DNA from: Eriocheir sinensis
Lineage: Eukaryota; Arthropoda; Malacostraca; Decapoda; Varunidae
Length of the DNA stretch: 64,000 nucleotides
Assembly: GCF_024679095.1 (NCBI RefSeq)
Contig: NC_066531.1
Coordinates: forward strand, 2,711,297-2,775,296
Reading direction: 5' to 3'
Of the stretch, positions 47,908-60,323 are shown piece after piece (within the stretch, counting starts at the first letter, position 1; each line of letters begins with the position of its first letter). A program made the position numbers and the translations under genes. The notes beneath the pieces were generated by a model, which saw only the letters and a list, made by a program, of their open reading frames with translations, was not told the DNA's origin and searched no databases.

Positions 47908-48147
47908 TTAATGAAGAGATTTTCTAGTCTGTTTTTCTATTACTTTCTTGGTCCAACACGTCCTCTGCGCGTATCAAAACACACGAGAAATTAATCAAGA
48001 CAAGGAGAGGGTATTCGCCGGCTGCCTGGGATTGAGCCCACGACCAGCGTGACGGGAAAGCCAGTCCTTACCGAGACGTCCCAAGAGGTGCCCCCCTGGC
48101 TAAGTGGGTTATGGGAGGCTCGTTCATCAGGCATAGTCTCTGCACTA
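47908..48147 (-). mobile_element. tRNA-derived SINE, second family, copy 2
   Basis: Same head and tail as 33409-33636, with the end GCCTGATGAACGAGCCTCCC on the minus strand. Confidence 0.75.
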
Positions 48148-48320
48148 AACTTACCATGGGCGTCTGGGTGGGTTGAACACTTCCATTGCTGGGTGTGTTG
48201 TCCCTCTGTCATCCGTGGCTGATCCATCCTTATGTCATCCACTTCATTCTAACTTCCTTCCCCATTCCTCTGCTCTGGCCCTTCACATCACTAAGATTTA
48301 TCAACTCAAGAGGTGGGCAT

Positions 48321-48547
48321 GGGCTTCGTGGTGCAGTGGTTAGCACACTCGGCTCACAACCGAGAGAGCCTGGGTTCGATTCCCAGGTGGAGTGGAAAAA
48401 TTTGGGCGGCTTTTCCGATGCCCTACGCCCCTGTCCACCGAGCAGTGAATGGGTACCAGGTATTAATCGGGGGTTGTGTCCCGTCTCCTGGGGTCTGTTC
48501 CCTTCTCCTATAATTCCTTCCCCTTCTGTCTCTCTCCGGCATATGAC
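48321..48547 (+). mobile_element. tRNA-Val SINE, tail truncated
   Basis: Complete tRNA-like head and body; the tail breaks at CCGGCATATGAC, followed by short CACAAAGGAA repeats. Confidence 0.9.
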
Positions 48548-48839
48548 ACAAAGGAACACAAAGGAACACAAAGGAAGAACAAACAACAGCAGACCTGCTG
48601 GTCCTTACGAGGTTGTTTGTGACAAGCTACACTAACTATCTAATCAAAGGTGGAAGATGAAGGACAGCAAAGGCGAAGGCTCCTCCGCCCCCCCCTCCAG
48701 CCAAAGCTGGCAGGAAAGGAAAAAGAACCATGCAGCATGGAAAAACTGCATGGAATTTATGTAGGAAAGAGGAAAGAACTACCATTACTGCTACCACTAA
48801 CCGGGCGATAAAAGCGGACAAGGACACCAGTATTCGAAA

Positions 48840-49727
48840 GAACTTAACGTTATTACGACAATGAGTAATATCTTAGTTGCTGGTTGGATTCAAAACACTT
48901 GTCTAATCTATTCTTGAAGGCCGTAACTGGTGTACTATCAACGACATCACAAGGTAGAGTTCCAAGCGTTAACAACTTCGATTGAAGAAGAAGTGTTTAG
49001 CTTAGTGCGATGAGAATCTTTACCACTTATCTTCAAATTGTGATTTCTTCTTGTTCTATTTGATCGATCAATTCTAAAGTAATCTTCCGCATTAATATCA
49101 CTGATCCTTTGAACATTTTAAACACTTCTATTAGATCGCCTCGCATTCTTACGTTTGATAGGCTGAATAAATTTACTTCTTTAAGCCTTTGTTCATATGA
49201 CAAATTTCTCAACCTAGGAATCATCTTTGTTACTCTTCGTTGGACCCGTTCCAACTTTTCTATGTCTTTTCTGTAGTAGGAGACCAAAACTGTACACAGT
49301 ACTCTAGGGGTCGAACCAACGAATTATACAGTTTTAATATTACTTTTTCCGATTTATTATTAAAGACTCGTCCGATGAAGCCAACCAATTTATTTGCAGT
49401 TTTAACTTCGCTTGATATAGTGATTCCAAGATCCTTTTCTTTACTTACTGCAGAAAGTTGTTGGCCATTCATTACGTACCGAACGTGATTGTTATTTTTT
49501 CCGATGTGCAACACTTTACATTTCTCAACGTTAAATTTCATTTGCCATTGATTGGCCCAACGTGCAAGTCGATCTATATCTGATTGTAAAGCTTTTTCGT
49601 CGAGTATCGCAGTTACTTTACTAGCAATTTTTGTGTCATCAGCAAATTTTGATACTTTGCAAGTGAGCCCATCATCGATATCATTAACATAAATTAAGAA
49701 GAGCATGGGGCCAAGCACTGATCAGAC
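48840..49727 (-). mobile_element. Non-LTR retrotransposon: RT C-terminal half and 3' region
   Basis: On the minus strand the frame from 49718 reads MLFLIYVNDI then SKFADDTKIASK, the RT catalytic Phe-Ala-Asp-Asp box, then MKFNVEKCKVLHIG and KDLGI. A frameshift near 49265-49285 separates YRKDIEKLERVQRRVTKMIP and the C-terminal part. The N-terminal endonuclease half is missing where a SINE tail abuts at 49728. Jockey/CR1-like; inactive. Confidence 0.88.
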
Positions 49728-49942
49728 CACAGATGTTGCGCCGACTAAACCAAACTTTCCAACTGTTCCCTTCTCCTATAATTCCTTCCCCTTCTGTCTC
49801 TCTCCGGCATATGACCACAGATGTTGCGCCGACTAAACCAAACTTTCCAACTGTTCCCTTCTCCTATAATTCCTTCCCCTTCTGTCTCTCTCCGGCATAT
49901 GACCACAGATGTTGCGCCGACTAAACCAAACTTTCCAACTCT
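49728..49942 (+). mobile_element. tRNA-Val SINE tail modules only
   Basis: Two and a half 88-bp tail modules without body or head, directly against the LINE fragment. Confidence 0.85.
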
Positions 49943-50277
49943 CTGGCAGTGGTGTGGTACTATTTTAGAAGTGATAGGTTTATTTAGGTTCAAGTGGGGT
50001 TCTGTTGGTTTAAGAAAAATCTTGAGTTCTGGGTTTAGTGTCGGCAGGGTTCGACATCTTTATTTTCATGTTTACTAGGTATTTCAATATTCACCTAAAC
50101 AACTTATCAATCCTTATTTCAGTTTTAATGTCTATTGGGAAAAGTTCATATTTTCTCACTCATTATTTTGCCACGTTCTCAAATGGCACTAGTTTTAATT
50201 TGTGGCAACTTTTTTTTACATTTTAATCTCATGGAATCAATGTTTTATAAGTCTTGCAGAGGAAAACTACCATTAAG
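49943..50277. other. Unassigned AT-rich sequence
   Basis: No gene or known repeat seen. Confidence 0.4.
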
Positions 50278-50745
50278 TTAACCCGGTAGCAGCGGGGACC
50301 ATGTTTCTTAATGGTCCCTCCAAGCGAGAAATATGAGAAAAAATCACCCCTCATAAAAACCATTTCATAATATATATCAAAGCATTTGTGATCAGATTAT
50401 GTATCATCTATTTTTGGGGGTTTATATCATGGCACAAATTTGCCCCGTCGCTGCTACACGGTAAAGCCACAAATTTGGCCCATCGCTGCTACACGGTAAA
50501 CCCACAAATTTGGCCCATCGCTGCTACACGGTAAACCCACAAATTTGGCCCGTCGCTGCTACACGGTAAAGCCACAAATTTGTTCCGTCGCTGCTACACG
50601 GTAAAGCCACAAATTTGGCCCGTCGCTGCTACACGGTAAAGCCACAAATTTGGCCCGTCGCTGCTACACGGTAAAGCCACAAATTTGGCCCGTCGCTGCT
50701 ACACGGTAAAGCCACAAATTTGTCCCATCGCTGCTACCGGGCTAA
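50278..50745 (+). mobile_element. TTAA-flanked element, copy 4
   Basis: TTAA at 50278, unique part, eight 35-bp units, right border CTAA (one change). Confidence 0.85.
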
Positions 50746-51066
50746 GATGATGAGCAATACACATCAGCTAATCTCATCAAGAAATCATAGAGGTAGGGCT
50801 TGTAATTTCTTTTATTATTTATCCATAAATTAATATCCAATGGAGTCCTCAGGAAGTCTGTCGCATCAATCTCTTTACACTTATGAAAGAAAGGAGAAAG
50901 TCTATATATCATAACATGTTGTACAGTGGTCAACTAAACTTAGCCGAAACACTTCAATTTTTATATTTGGTTATTAACAATACATATTTGATTTCATCTG
51001 TGAACCATTAAAGGGGAAGGGTATTGGTGGTGGGCACGGCTGTCTAACAAGTTACGTCACTATCCG

Positions 51067-51613
51067 TTAACCAGGTAGCTGTGGGGGTTATGTTTCTTAG
51101 GTGAGGTTAAGTTAGGTTAAGTTAGGTTAGGTTAGGTTAGGTTAAAGGCCCATCTAAGTAAACTAATGAGAGAGAATCATCACTCACACAAACCATTTCA
51201 TAATATATATCAACGAATGTGTGATCAGATTATGTATCATCTATTTTTGGGGGTTTGTATTATGGCAGAAATTTGGCCCGTCTCTGCTACATGGTAAACC
51301 CACAAATTTGGTCCGTCGCTGCTACACGGTAAAGCCACAAATTTGGCCCATCACTGCTACACGGTAAAGCCACAAATTTGGCCCGTCACTGCTACACGGT
51401 AAAGCCACAAATTTGGCCCGTCGCTGCTACACTGTAAAGCCACAAATTTGGCCCGTCACTGCTACACGGTAAAGCGACAAATTTGGCCTGTCGCTGCTAC
51501 ACGGTAAAGCCACAAATTTGGCCCGTCGCTGGTACACGGTAAAGCCACAAATTTGGCCTGTCGCTGCTACACGGTAAAGCCACAAATTTGGCCCGTCACT
51601 GCTACACGGTTGA
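51067..51613 (+). mobile_element. TTAA-flanked element, copy 5, with TTAGG-like insert
   Basis: TTAA at 51067; a run of (A/T)GGTTA(A)G units (51098-51145) interrupts the unique part; ten 35-bp units; right border TTGA. Confidence 0.8.
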
Positions 51614-51851
51614 TGATAGGTGAAAGTGTACACTGCTTTTGATGACTGTAATAATGTCTGTAACCTGAAGACATCATAAGTGAATTGAACTCAGAACTAT
51701 AGAATTACAACAATGCTATTTGGTTGGTGCTGTCTCGGCCAATCATGCATTGTCATATTTACATGTAATCTGCCAATAGTGTTCCTGACTGATTATCGGA
51801 GACTTGCCCAAAACAGACAGGAATGAACGTACATGAGTTAGGTTAGCGGAC

Positions 51852-52329
51852 TTAACCCGCTAGCTGCGACGGGCCAAATTTGTGGCTTTACCATGTAGCA
51901 GTGACGGGCCAAATTTGTGGCTTTACTGTGTAGCAGCGACGGGCCAAATTTGTGGCTTTACCGTGTAGCAGCGACAGGCCAAATTTGTGGCTTTACCGTG
52001 TAGCAGCGACGGGCCAAATTTGTGGCTTTACTGTGTAGCTGCGACGGGCCAAATTTGTGGCTTTACTGTGTAGCAGCGACGGGGTAAATTTGTGGCTTTA
52101 CCGTGTAGCGACGTGGGCCAAATTTGTGGCTTTACTGTGTAGCAGCGACGGGTAAATTTGTGGCTTTACGACGTGCCATGATATAAACCCCCAAAATAGA
52201 TGATACATAATCTGATCACAAATGCTTTGATATATATTATGAAATGGTTTGTGTGAGGGGTGATTTTTTCTCATTTTTCTCGCTTGGAGGGACCATTAAG
52301 AAACATGATCCCCTCTGCTACCGGGTTAA
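51852..52329 (-). mobile_element. TTAA-flanked element, copy 6
   Basis: TTAA on both sides; nine 35-bp units then the unique part in minus orientation. Confidence 0.87.
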
Positions 52330-52796
52330 AGCAAGTGGAACTGAATTTGACGGAAGCTAAACATTGTCCGCTAACAATTTTAAAAGTTAGCGAAAACACT
52401 AATCTACTCAGTGGTTAGCGGATCAGGGGAACCGTGCCCACCACTGAAGGTAATTCTGTGAGCTTGTTCTGCTGTTATTTGATGGTCCATGGTGGTGTCC
52501 TTGCAGAGTGGACTTTGAGATGATTTAGATGGACTTTGAATCCAGTTGACAGCAGTAAAATAGTATCTGACATATTACTGCTAATGCTTAAACAAGACTT
52601 CAATAATGGATTATGTTAAAAAAAATTATAACAAGCACACACAGTTTTGTTTGCTTCACATGTTTACAGAAGTGAGCAGGCTCGTAGGATTCAGGAGTAC
52701 AATGTTGCTAACTTCTCGTTCCTGTAGTTTCAAATCATTGAGCTTGTAATGTACATTGTCGAACATGAGTAACAATCAGTCAATGGCTTAACATAG

Positions 52797-53055
52797 TCCC
52801 TGTGTAGTACATGAAAGATGGAAATGGCGGCGATCGACAGTATAGTTTTCCACGTGAAGCTGGCCTATGGGGTGGTGGCAGCTGCAGCGGAAGCGAGAGG
52901 CGTTGAGACTGTGTGGCAAGGTACAGGGCTAGGCTAGGCTAACCCCACAGCCGCCACTACCCCATAGGCCAGTTTGACGTGGAAATACAATAGCAACGAT
53001 CCCTGCCATTGGTGACGATCAACACAAGCAAAATGACTGTGATAGCGTCCCTAGA
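52797..53055. mobile_element. Palindromic MITE family W, copy 1
   Basis: Inverted arms: GGCGGCGATCGACAGTATAG ... CTGGCCTATGGGGT and CCCCATAGGCCAGTTTGACG ... AAAATGACTGTGATAGCGTCC. No coding capacity. Confidence 0.7.
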
Positions 53056-53161
53056 ATTGGTGCTTAGAAATATTTGAAACATTCCTGCAACTCATACAAA
53101 CTCATAACATTAAGCTGCTTAGTCAACACAAGCTCAGGGGAGTGAGTAGGAATAGTTAATA

Positions 53162-53352
53162 CAGTTACCCCTCAAATAGTACAGTTTTCAATAGTTCAGT
53201 TTCGGTTATATACGGATTGTCGTAGAAGCTCTCATAGGATTTTAAAATTTCCTGCTTGTCGTGAAATTTTAAAATCCTAAAAAATCGTCTTAGAAAATCC
53301 ACATAAAACCAAAATCGAACTATTGGAAACCGTACTATTTGAGGGGCGACTG
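53162..53352. mobile_element. Palindromic pogo-like MITE family Y, copy 1
   Basis: CAGTTACCCCTCAAATAGTA at the left and TACTATTTGAGGGGCGACTG at the right, flanked by TA. The two halves are almost entirely inverse of each other. Confidence 0.88.
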
Positions 53353-53420
53353 TACCAATCTTAAAGCTTCAACGGGTGAACCACGAAACCTCTCTATGCT
53401 CTGAGGAGGAACCGAGATTA

Positions 53421-53670
53421 AGGGGCACTCTCACAGTTGTTTTGGTTCGTTTTGATCGTTACCAATGGCGCCGATCATCGCTATGGAAATCCACGTCAAA
53501 CTGGGCGATGGGGTAGTGGTGGCTGCAGGGTTAGCCAAGCCCCGCACCTTACCACACACTCAACATCTCTCGTTTCCTCTCCTTCCGCCACTACCCCATA
53601 GGCCAGTTTCAAGTATAGCGTCGATCGGCATCATCGGTAACGATCAAAACAGACTGTGAAATGTTCCTAA
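53421..53670. mobile_element. Palindromic MITE family W, copy 2
   Basis: AGGGGCACTCTCACAGTTGT, TTTTGATCGTTACCAATGGC at the left; CCCCATAGGCCAGTTTCAAG, GGTAACGATCAAAACAGACT at the right. Confidence 0.78.
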
Positions 53671-53985
53671 ATATATGCATTTGAAATTTTGTGCAATGGC
53701 AAATGTGCAGGAATTTTCTCAACAATGTTCAGCTCTGAGCTACACCAGGAATTAAAATGAAGGATATGGACACTGCTTATAAATAGTAACCATATAACAT
53801 GATCTGTGGTGCATAGCCAATGGTTACCTTCACATGACGCTGCCCTCAGATGGAGTAACCAAGATTGGGTGTTATGGCCTCGGATCACTAACTGGTGGGT
53901 CAGGGCCATGTAAACACTAGTACATTCTCCCACCTGTCAGTACATGATGCTATATAGAATTACAACCCAGCCCCAACCTCTTGGA
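53671..53985. other. Unassigned
   Basis: Unique sequence between two palindromic MITE copies; nothing gene-like. Confidence 0.4.
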
Positions 53986-55070
53986 GTAAGTTCCGTTTTC
54001 ACAGTTCGATTGTTTGTTTTGATTGTTACCAATGACGGCGATCGACTCTTTCGAATTTCCACTTAACCCTTGAATGTGGATTTCCTTAAGTTCGACCTCA
54101 GGCTACTGGAATGGAGCAAAAAGTGGCTGTTACAATTCAGTGAAGAAAAATGTAAAGTCCCGCACCATGGGAGGGGATATCCAGCACACCAATACCACAT
54201 GGGAAACACTCCACTATCCACCACAGAGGCAGAGAAAGACCTGGGAGTGTATGTTACCAGGCTACCAGTGAAGGGATATCCAGCACACCATTACCACATG
54301 GGAAACACTCCACTATCCACCACAGAGGCAGAGAAAGACCTGGGAGTGTATGTTACCAGGCTACCAGTGAAGGGATATCCAGCACACCAATACCACATGG
54401 GAAACACTACACTATCCACCACAGAGAAAGACCTTGGAGTGTATGTTACCAGGCTACCAGTGAAGGGATATCCAGCACACCAATACCACATGGGAAACAC
54501 TCCACTATCCACCACAGAGCCAGAAAGACCTGGTGTATGTTACCAGGCTACCAGTGAAGGGATATCCAGCACACCAATACCACATGGGAAACACTCCACT
54601 ATCCACCACAGAGGCAGAGAAAGACCTGGGAGTGTATGTTACCAGGCTACCAGTGAAGGGATATCCAGCACACCAGTACCACATGGGAAACACTCCACTA
54701 TCCACCACAGAGGCAGAGAAAGACCTGGGAGTGTATGTTACCAGGCTACCAGTGAAGGGATATCCAGCACACCAATACCACATGGGAAACACTCCACTAT
54801 CCATCACAGAGAAAGACCTGGGAGTGTATGTTACCAGGCTACCAGGGAAGGACAAATCCGTGCCAATCGCAGGGGATGGGTTAAATCTGGCCGATGGGGT
54901 AGTGGAGGCTGAGGGGTTAGCCTAGCCCTGCACCTTACCACACACTCTCAACACCTCACTCCCTCCGCAGCCGCCACTACCCCATAGGCCAGATTCACGT
55001 GGAAAACTATATCATCGATCGGCCCCGTTGGTAACGATCAAAACAGAAAATGACTGTAAAAATGGCCCTT
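53986..55070. mobile_element. Palindromic MITE family W, copy 3, carrying an RT-derived insert
   Basis: Left arm GATTGTTACCAATGACGGCG, right arm CCATAGGCCAGATTCACGTG, GGTAACGATCAAAACAGAAA. The interior 54065-54880 holds a retrotransposon-derived array. Confidence 0.75.
54070..54855 (+). repeat. 99-bp in-frame array of a reverse transcriptase segment
   Basis: KFDLRLLEWSKKWLLQFSEE-KCKV begins as a normal LINE RT segment; then a 33-residue unit (YPAHQYHMGNTPLSTTEAEK-DLGVYVTRLPVKG) repeats seven times with small deletions. A 280-codon frame results. It is probably a non-functional array. Confidence 0.85.
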
Positions 55071-55616
55071 AGCCTCTTAAAAATCTATCCAATTATACCT
55101 TTATTGCTAACTGAAATTTCAAATATGTAGTTCCTTTGTGTCTTGCATATATTGAGGAGGGTTCTCAAAATAAAAACTAATGCATATCTTGCTTAGTGAA
55201 TGACAACCAGAGTGAGAGAAATAATATTGATTTTTGTGATACGAATTTAACAAACTTGGGCGTTGAGATAGCCGGGGGAGTTCAAAGTATATTCGTACGT
55301 ATGTTGGTTTTGGTGAGTGTGTGAACAAAAATATAGCATCTCATCTATTACCCTAACAAAGCACAAGTCAGGTACATTTACTTAAAAATAACCTTGAGAT
55401 GACGTATGATTAACAATTAGCATACTGAATATGATCAAGCTGTAAGGTCTGGCCCAAGAGTGTCTAGACGCTTGAGGCTTCTAGAGAAAACAGTTTAATG
55501 AGCTTCATATATATCTTTCAACAATAGGTTTAAGCTATGAAGGCAAAGGATGTGTGTTTGTGTGTGAATGTATGTGTGTTTGTGTGTTTAAATATATATA
55601 TATGTCCATTAATTCA
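55071..55616. other. Unassigned AT-rich sequence
   Basis: No gene or repeat family recognised. Confidence 0.4.
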
Positions 55617-55884
55617 GGGGGGCTTCGTGGTGCAGTGGTTAGCACACTCGGCTCACAACCAAGAGAGCCCGGGTTCGATTCTCGGGCGGAGTGGAAAAAT
55701 TTGGCTGGCTTTTCCGATACCCTACGCCCCTGTCCACCCAGCAGTGAATGGGTACCAGGTATTAGTCCGGGGTTGTGTCCCGTCTCCTGGGGTCTGTTCC
55801 CTTCTCCTATGATTCACTCCCCTTCTGTCTCTCTCCGGCATATGACCACAGATGTTGCGCCGACTAAACGAAACTTTCCAACTC
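55617..55884 (+). mobile_element. tRNA-Val SINE, full length
   Basis: Complete head with CTCACAA loop, body, one tail module. Confidence 0.92.
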
Positions 55885-56589
55885 TTCCATTAATGCAGTC
55901 AGTGATGGTCTGGTACACTTGATTACTTGGTGTTTTTGTCCTGCCAGAGCGAATCTATCACCTCCCAATTCTGTTTTGTCCCTCTGATCGGGGTAGAGGT
56001 GTGAGCTGCATTGAAAGTCCGAGCTGAATGTGCTGACCCTGACTGTGGGCAAGGCAGGCTGGTAGGAGAGGAGGTGTTTGGAGAGAGATCAATACTACTA
56101 GATATATTATAAATCACATCGTCACCCTCATAAAATGAATGTCATATTTTAGCGATTTCCAGGTTTTTCTGTACATTAATTTTTCAACATGCGAGTGCCA
56201 TTTCTGTTGAGTTGCCTCCGTCATTTAGGGCTTGAGTGTTCTAGAATAGGCCTTGTCGTTTCTGCCTAAATGTTAAGCCAAATGACAGTTCTTTTCTCAT
56301 TTCCTGTAAAGTAGAAAATTATGATTGAGGTGGTTTGTTTACGAAGGTGACGATATATTTTATTGAGGTGCTATTTGGCTCCACCTCCCTTCCCCCTCTT
56401 GTCCCTTCCACGGCAACCCTCACCGCGTCCCTTAATCTCCCTTAATCCTTGGTAAGTCTGGCCCTCCCTCCCCTTCCATCTGCCACGTGACCAGTTAAAG
56501 GCTACAAGCTATATTAAAACTTTTATTTTGCGTTACATCATAACTAATGTGAAAACTGCAATACTCCTTCTAATTTTGCAGGAATTTGC
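55885..56589. other. Unassigned; minus open frame 55923-56117
   Basis: A minus-strand frame with DVIYNISSSIDLSPNTSS could be a scrap of a mobile-element protein, but no family was recognised. The rest is unique. Confidence 0.3.
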
Positions 56590-56952
56590 TTAACCCAGTA
56601 GCAGCGGGGACCATGTTTCTTAATGGTCCCACCAAGCGAGAAAAATGAGAAAAAATCACCCCTCACACAAATCATTTCATTATATATATCAAAGCATTTG
56701 TGATCAGATTATGTGTCATCTAGTTTGGGGGTTTTATATCATGGCATAAATTTGGCCCGTCGCTGCTACATGGTAAAGCCACAAATTTGTCCCATCGCTG
56801 CTACATGGTAAAGCCACAAATTTGTCCCATCGCTGCTACATGGTAAAGCCACAAATTTGGCCCGTCGCTGCTACATGGTAAAGCCACAAATTTGGCCCGT
56901 CACTGCTACACGGTAAAGCCACAAATTTGGCCCGTCGCTGCTACACGGTTAA
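56590..56952 (+). mobile_element. TTAA-flanked element, copy 7
   Basis: TTAA on both sides; unique part then six 35-bp units. Confidence 0.87.
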
Positions 56953-57200
56953 CATTGTGGGTTGCAAAATATGAATGTGCAAAATTGGAACGAACGCCCA
57001 TACAGGGAAAATTGAATGTGGTTGACAACTTGGTGGGAGCCTGATTTCCCGTGATTTTTGTCATTCTTTGCCATTATTTATACTTAAATATATGCAATTA
57101 TACATCCAACAAGAAAAAAAATATAGAAAACATATCACCAAAGGGTACATTGTCAGGGGTGATTATGAAACCCTCACCATTTCCTTTTGTGAGTGCGTTC

Positions 57201-57847
57201 TTAACCTGGTAGCAGCGATGGGCCAAATTTGTGGCTTTACCATATAGCAGCGACGGGCCAAATTTGTGGCTTTACCATGTAGCAGTGACTGGCCAAATTT
57301 GTGGCTTTACCGTGTAGCAGTGACGGGACAAATTTGTGGCTTTACCGTGTAGCAGTGACGGGACAAATTTGTGGCTTTACCGTGGCTTTACCGTGTAGCA
57401 GCGAGCCAAATTTGTGGCTTTACTGTAGCAGTGACGGCCAAATTGTGGCTTTACTGTAGCAGTGACGGGCCAAATTTGTGGCTTTACTGTGTAGCAGCAA
57501 CGGGCCAAATTTGTGGCTTTACCGTGTAGCAGCGACGGGCCAAATTTGTGGCTTTACCGTGTAGCAGTGACGGGCCAAATTTGTGGCTTTACCATGTAGC
57601 AGTGACGGGCCAAATTTGTGGCTTTACCATATAGCAGCGACGGGCCAAATTTGTGGCTTTACCGTGTAGCAGCGACGGGCCAAATTTGTGCCATGATATA
57701 AACCCCCCACAAAATAGATGATACATAATCTGATCACAAATGCTTTGATATATATTATGAAATGGTTTGTGTGAGGGGTGATTTTTTCTCATTTTTCTCA
57801 CTTGGAGGGACCATTAAGAAACATGGTCCCTGCTGCTACCGGGCTAA
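57201..57847 (-). mobile_element. TTAA-flanked element, copy 8
   Basis: TTAA at 57201, about thirteen units with several deletions, unique part in minus orientation, right border CTAA. Confidence 0.85.
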
Positions 57848-58109
57848 GCAAGTCATACTGTGAGTATTAAAAACTAATGAAGGTTTCGTTCTATAAAATC
57901 AGGCAATGAAAATTTCGAACAAGTAATAAAAAACTTAATCATAACTACAAGCCATTGCTCAGTTGATACATATAAACAGACAAGGACGCAGTGTTTCTAG
58001 TGGTCATGGAAAAGTCGCCATTATGTTTTTCAAAGCTCAGGATCGCCAAACCTACACGGCAATGGTTTCCGGCAAGAAATCCAATATTGTGAAAGTGTGT
58101 GAATGTCTT

Positions 58110-58360
58110 TAGAGCGTGGAAGAAGCTGAACACTGGGCCAGAAAGATATAGGACTTAGATTGTGACATTAGTATATTTTGAGCGTGGAAGAAGCTGAACA
58201 CAGGGGCCAGAAAGATGTAGTACTTAGATTGTGACATCAGTATATTTTGAGTGTGGAAGAAGCTGAATACATGAACCAGAAAGATACAGGGCTTAGATTG
58301 TCACATCAGGTCAAGTGCCGTATCTTTCTGGCCCTGTTGTTCAGAGTCTCCCACACTTAA
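58110..58360. repeat. 68-bp repeat, three copies plus an inverted piece
   Basis: GTGGAAGAAGCTGAA(C/T)AC...AGAAAGATATAGGACTTAGA at about 58113, 58181 and 58250, then the inverse TATCTTTCTGGCCCTGTTGT at 58321. Confidence 0.8.
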
Positions 58361-58427
58361 AAATCTCCTTACGCTCTCACAATATTGAAGTTCTCGCCTG
58401 ATTCCGTCACAGTGTCCATTTGGAAGG

Positions 58428-58667
58428 TTGGAAAGTTTGGTTTAGTCGGCGCAACATCTGTGGTCATACGCCGGAGAGAGACAGAAGGGGAAGGAACAGA
58501 CCCCAGGAGACGGGACACAACCCCCGATTAATACCTGGTACCCATTCACTGCTGGGTGGACAGGGGCGTAGGGTATCAGAAAAGCCGCCCAAATTTTTCA
58601 ACTCCGCCTGGGAATCGAACCCAGGCTGTGAGCTGAGTGTGCTAACCACTGCACCACGAAGCCCCCT
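58428..58667 (-). mobile_element. tRNA-Val SINE, minus strand
   Basis: Head, body and one tail module in reverse; the only clear copy of this family on the minus strand here. Confidence 0.9.
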
Positions 58668-58697
58668 TAGCGTACAGTTCACAGAAGTATGACATGC

Positions 58698-58954
58698 TTA
58701 ACCCGGTAGCAGCAGGGATCATGTTTCTTAATGGTCCCTCCAAGCGAGGAAAATGAGAAAAAATCACCCCTCACACAAACCATTTCATAATATATATCAA
58801 AGCATTTGTGATCAGATTATGTATCATCTATTTGGGGGGTTTATATCATGGCACAAATTTGGCCCGTCGCTGCTACACGGTAGAACCACAAATTTGGCCC
58901 GTCGCTGCTACACGGTAGAACAACAAATTTGGCCCGTCGCTGCTACCGGGTCAA
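58698..58954 (+). mobile_element. TTAA-flanked element, copy 9, short
   Basis: TTAA at 58698, unique part, about two 35-bp units, right border TCAA. The shortest array of the family here. Confidence 0.85.
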
Positions 58955-60032
58955 GTCTTCCGTCAACCTTTCTCGGCTTCCTCATCACTAAGACTCATTC
59001 ACAAGAGAGGTGTAGCCAACAACATCTCATCAGCTCCTGGAAACACAAAACGTTCCTCCTCTCTCTCATTCCTCATTGCTGAGACTTGTTAATACAAAGG
59101 TCAGGAGCCACACGGGGGAACCCTCAACACAGCACTGCACTTAGCCGGGGAGATGACGAATATGTGTTGTAATATCTTTGCCCATACATGTCATGCACCA
59201 TCCAGTAGCCCAGCATATCTGGTGCTAGACTGGTCCCCTGCAAACTGAATCAATGGACTTTTAAAGGGTTCAGTGCTTAACTGGGTCAGAATGCCAAGCC
59301 TTTGAAGTGACGGGCTAGGGGACATTTAAGGGCATCTTGTCTCAAACCCTGAACGCATTTGAAGATTGGGTAAGAAGTGTGAGGAAAAGTCTTTATATAT
59401 ATGTACCTACAGGCAGCACTAAAGGGGGCTTGTGGGTTGAAGTCCTCGAAAATCCTCTGCGTTTGTTTCTTAACACAAACTCAGCTCTGCCGTGAAGCAA
59501 GGAAGCCCTCCCTTAAGCCTTCCCTATAAAAATAAATCCTGGGCCTCCTGATCAGTGATGCTCTTCCAAAGATATCGCTTTCAATGGAGCTTTTTTAACT
59601 TTCCAGACATACTCGGTTTCCTCATCAGTGTCATGCCTCGTGAAAGACATGCATACAGGTTTGATTAAATGTTTGAGGCAGCCCCATCGCTTGGTCATGT
59701 CTACTGCCTCGGCCTTGTCAACACACCCGCCACACAGACTCTCTTACTGACACAAACCGAGTCTATCGTTACTTAGGTTGTGAAGGAGAAAAATATAAAA
59801 TGATACAACTACGCACTGCTCGATTTAAAAATACACGTCTCTAACATGGTAGCTATGACAGCGGAAAACCTTTTGATGCTGACGTGCGGCCTCAACAAAA
59901 CCATCTTCCATGAGAATTCACATTTTTGCAAAAGTTCAAACTAAAGTTCAGTGGTTTTATACATATTGCCAAATAAACTAATTTACAAGTCTTTCGTCAC
60001 TTTTATAAAATTTTCACGCTAAATATATTATA
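58955..60032. other. Unassigned unique sequence
   Basis: No exon, repeat or RNA gene recognised. Confidence 0.4.
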
Positions 60033-60323
60033 CAGCCATCCCTCAAATAGTACGGTTTCCAATAGTAGATCTTTAGGATTTAAAAATTTCCTGCACGTTG
60101 GGAAATTTAAAAATCCTAAAAAATCTTAAAATCCACACGAAACCAAAATCGAACTATTGGAAACTGTGCTATTTCAGGGACGACTTCGGTTTCCAATAGT
60201 AGATCTTTTAGGATTTAAAAATTTCCTGCACGTTGGGAAATTTAAAAATCCTAAAAAATCTTAGAAAATCCACATGAAACCAAAACCAAACTATTGGAAA
60301 CCGTGCTATTTCAGGGATGACTT
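60033..60323. mobile_element. Palindromic pogo-like MITE family Y, copy 2, internally duplicated
   Basis: CAGCCATCCCTCAAATAGTA at the left, TGCTATTTCAGGGATGACTT at the right, with most of the hairpin present twice in tandem. Confidence 0.82.

Noticed and set aside
49033..49718. Functional reverse transcriptase gene
   Set aside because: The FADD box is present, but the N-terminal half is missing and a frameshift splits the C-terminus; it is a dead LINE fragment.
54070..54912. 280-codon repeat-protein gene
   Set aside because: It starts with a reverse transcriptase segment and repeats it; no start context or splice support. Kept as an array and flagged as a finding.
55923..56117. Minus-strand frame with Ser/Asp-rich start
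   Set aside because: Could be a scrap of a transposase or gag-like protein, but I could not match it to any family.
42956..58954. CRISPR-like arrays of 35-bp repeats
   Set aside because: Units are directly adjacent with no unique spacers, sit inside transposons, and the genome is eukaryotic.
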